In this document: positions 32,896 to 34,330 of the stretch, piece by piece
How positions within the stretch are numbered: position 1 is the first letter of the stretch
Layout of the letters: every line of letters begins with the position of its first letter
Source of the DNA: Anaerolineales bacterium HSG24
GTDB taxonomy: Bacteria; Chloroflexota; Anaerolineae; 4572-78; J111
Direction of reading: 5' to 3'
DNA: 34,330 bases
NCBI GenBank assembly: GCA_030377895.1
Contig: JAUCGB010000037.1
Coordinates: 846-35,175 of the forward strand
Made by a program: the position numbers and the translations under genes
The notes under the pieces: model-generated
The model's database searches: none
What the model was told of the DNA's origin: nothing
Seen by the model: the letters and a program-made list of their open reading frames with translations, nothing else

Positions 32896-33074
32896 CCGTT
32901 GGACACCATCAGCAAGCATGGCAATTTCTGAAAAAACGTCCTGATAAAAACTGGAGTTTAGTTGATTGTTATAGTTTTGTGATTGATGAAACAACTATGG
33001 TATGATAACAACTCAATCTCTCACTGCTGAACCACTATTTTGAGCAAGCTGGTTTTATTTGTTTATTGAAGTAA
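32892..33074 (+). pseudogene. PIN-domain (VapC-like) toxin remnant
   Basis: One reading frame gives QQAWQFLKKRPDKNWSLVDC then YSFVIDETTMV, two in-frame stops (TGA 33003, TAA 33006), and then LLNHYFEQAGFICLLK. WSLVDCYSFVI and HYFEQAGF are the C-terminal signatures of PIN nucleases (usually LTDCxSFVxM and DHHFEQAGF). The N-terminal half with the first acidic residues is absent. Clearly inactive. Confidence 0.75.
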
Positions 33075-33116
33075 AAAAAGGAGACCACCATGTCAAAATA
33101 CCTAATCCATACACTT

Positions 33117-33182
33117 ATGCACAATTGGTAGAGCATCTGATTCTTAATCAGAAGATTGAGGGTTCGAGTCCCTCCAGTTCTA
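33117..33182 (+). tRNA. tRNA-Lys(CTT) remnant lacking its 5' arm
   Basis: Anticodon arm TCTGA-TTCTTAA-TCAGA (anticodon CTT), variable region, T-arm GAGGG-TTCGAGT-CCCTC and 3' acceptor strand CAGTTCT with discriminator A are intact. The expected 5' acceptor strand (AGAACTG) and a pairing D-stem are missing: upstream reads ATACACTTATGCAC. It cannot fold as a complete tRNA. Such 3' tRNA fragments are typical attachment-site duplicates left by tRNA-targeting integrases. CCA is not encoded. Confidence 0.75.
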
Positions 33183-33187
33183 CTATT

Positions 33188-33292
33188 ATGAAACAGATAC
33201 GTCAATCATTATGGGGCACATTCTTTGGAGCAGTCATCATCGGTGGTGCCTTGGGAGTTATTTTTGGCAGTATTGGCAATAAAACAAGGTAG
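33188..33292 (+). CDS. Possible 34-residue glycine-rich membrane peptide
   Basis: MKQIRQSLWGTFFGAVIIGG followed by ALGVIFGSIGNKTR. One hydrophobic helix with GxxxG-like spacing flanked by basic residues. It starts 6 nt after the tRNA remnant without a recognisable RBS and ends 3 nt before the next gene, whose closeness is the main argument that it is real. A longer frame from 33059 reads through the tRNA and is not credible. Confidence 0.3.
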   Translation: MKQIRQSLWGTFFGAVIIGGALGVIFGSIGNKTR

Positions 33293-33295
33293 ACT

Positions 33296-33874
33296 ATGAA
33301 TAACTTTAAACTGATTGAGTACCGGCTATGGGGGCATAGTACCTTAGATGGTGATGGTGATATAAAGTTTGGCTCTGAAATATGCACCAATGACCATTAC
33401 GCCTACACCTTCTATGTTGAGGAGTATAATTTGTCCTATTCCCCCAACATCCGCCCCAATGACTATTGGCAGGATTACATAGTAAGTGCAGTGAGGCATG
33501 ATGTGGGAGAGGTTAAAATTTTAACCTTTGACCTTCGCCTTGATGTTGATCTCTACATATTTTGTGACCCAATACGCTTTCAACGTATTGGGGTTATTCG
33601 TGCCGGTCAAACGGCATTAGAGTTGTTGCCCCAACACACCACTGGTGGTCACGCTTGGGGCTATAGCGGTGGTGGAGTGTTTAACACTTGTAATGCTATT
33701 TGGGGTGATATTAGTGGCAACCACACAATGGAGCGAAATTTTCCAGACAGTGTGGTGGACTTGTTTGGCACTGAGGGCTTATTACCCCAAAACGGTCACT
33801 TTGCCATCCCTGCTGATGTGATACGAAGTTTTGCAGAAACGAATCATACTGGTCCATTTGAGATTGAGTTATGA
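33296..33874 (+). CDS. Protein of unknown function, full-length paralog
   Basis: 192 residues, not recognised. It shares a pattern with the next gene: EICTNDHYAY (about 29-38), IRPNDYWQDYIVSAV, DLYIFCDPI and RIGVIRAGQTAL. Beyond that it has a Gly-rich segment (GGHAWGYSGGGVFNTC) and a C-terminal region ending FAIPADVIRSFAETNHTGPFEIEL. No signal peptide or membrane segment, so cytosolic. Its TGA overlaps the ATG of the next gene. RBS is weak (AAGGT). Conserved aromatic and acidic residues suggest a folded beta-rich domain, but function cannot be assigned. Confidence 0.75.
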   Translation: MNNFKLIEYRLWGHSTLDGDGDIKFGSEICTNDHYAYTFYVEEYNLSYSPNIRPNDYWQDYIVSAVRHDVGEVKILTFDLRLDVDLYIFCDPIRFQRIGVIRAGQTALELLPQHTTGGHAWGYSGGGVFNTCNAIWGDISGNHTMERNFPDSVVDLFGTEGLLPQNGHFAIPADVIRSFAETNHTGPFEIEL

Positions 33875-34248
33875 CAACCATTAACATAACAGAATATACC
33901 CTAAGCACATACAGCACCCTAGATATTTATGATGACGAAGAAAACCCATTTGGTCCAGAGATATGCACCGACGACCATTACGCCTATGTTTTAAAAACTA
34001 AAACCGTTGACTGTCCCTACACCCCTAACCCTCGGCCCAACGACTTCTGGGAAGGAAAGGTTGTGAGCGCGGTAGCTTGGTGGACAAGTGGGCTTCATCT
34101 TTTAACCATTGAGGAATACTTTAAGGGCGACAGCGACCTATACCTGTTTTGTCACCCGATTTGCACTCACCGAATCGGAGTCATCCGATCTGGACAAACA
34201 GCCCTAGTACCTGACCACAAAAGTTTTGATAAGTTGAAGATGAATTAG
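33871..34248 (+). pseudogene. Truncated paralog of the preceding unknown gene
   Basis: 125 residues. It aligns with the upstream paralog through EICTDDHYAY, PRPNDFWEGKVVSAV, DLYLFCHPI and RIGVIRSGQTAL, then diverges after VP into DHKSFDKLKMN and stops. About 90 C-terminal residues present in the paralog are missing. The stop overlaps the stop of an IS630-like transposase on the opposite strand, so the tail is probably encoded by the insertion-sequence end. The fragment may still be expressed through the ATGA overlap. Confidence 0.65.
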
Positions 34249-34330
34249 GCTCTGTTTGGATAAAGATGTTTGAGTTTAAGCCGTGCATCTTGAGTAGTAA
34301 AACGCCAATCAACGGTTATCAGTTGGGCGT
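34245..34330 (-). mobile_element. IS630-like transposase, C-terminal end (runs off the window)
   Basis: Read on the minus strand from the right edge the frame is AQLITVDWRFTTQDARLKLK followed by HLYPNRA and TAA (34245-34247). WRFTTxDARxKLKxLYP is the C-terminal signature of many IS630-family transposases. The catalytic DDE part lies outside the window. The insertion-sequence end is somewhere between about 34207 and 34245. Confidence 0.7.

Noticed and set aside
33059..33292. 77-residue open frame
   Set aside because: It reads through the tRNA-Lys remnant (the AQLVEHLILNQKIEGSSPSS stretch is translated tRNA sequence), so it is a false gene; only the last 34 residues might be real.

Overview
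The window looks like a chromosomal contig from a Gram-negative-like or monoderm environmental bacterium, most likely Chloroflexota (Anaerolineae- or Chloroflexia-like). The arguments are indirect: a giant secreted protein that ends in the LYLPVIIK-type tail I associate with Chloroflexota exoproteins, Tat-lipoprotein peptide-binding protein plus fused DppD-DppF ATPase, many AAA-like (PF14516-type) ATPases, and intergenic regions crowded with palindromic repeat families. No rRNA gene is present to settle the taxonomy.

Left part (1-13 kb, all genes on the minus strand). A 1547-residue secreted multidomain protein (seven-motif FG-GAP propeller, Ig-like and carboxypeptidase-regulatory-like domains, a Thr/Pro repeat linker and a striking WGWDE pentapeptide repeat) is followed upstream by three tiny membrane-protein genes, two of them paralogous, and a decayed scrap of a second copy of the giant gene. 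Further upstream are three ATPase genes: an AAA-like protein with a coiled coil and C-terminal membrane anchor, a protein fusing an APH-like kinase domain to the same AAA-like module, and a GLGGAGKS ATPase ending in an OmpR/PhoB-type winged helix. I regard these three as the best candidate for an undescribed signalling or conflict system.

Middle (13.4-18.7 kb). Two small plus-strand operons carry a small helical protein with an HNH endonuclease (strong promoter, ATGA overlap) and a small antitoxin-like protein with a retropepsin-like aspartic protease that is broken by a +1 frameshift. Then come the housekeeping genes tsaD and gyrB on the minus strand; gyrB has a clear promoter.

ABC transporter block (19.7-26.3 kb, plus strand): family-5 peptide-binding lipoprotein, an intrinsic terminator, DppB- and DppC-like permeases and a fused DppD-DppF ATPase. 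This block is bracketed by two inverted copies of a ~214-bp MITE-like element. It is followed by a CBS-ACT protein, then, on the minus strand, gpmI with a small phage-holin-4 family membrane protein, and a lacI-ugpC pair whose lacI promoter is fully consensus (TTGACA, 17 nt, TATAAT).

Right edge (32.4-34.3 kb) is accessory and decaying: a DinB-like gene, a PIN-domain pseudogene with two stop codons, the 3' two-thirds of a tRNA-Lys(CTT) gene that has lost its 5' arm (a likely attachment-site scar), and two paralogous unknown genes, the second cut short by an IS630-like transposase that runs off the window. At least five dispersed palindromic repeat families are visible between genes, and some sit exactly where operon expression could be altered.
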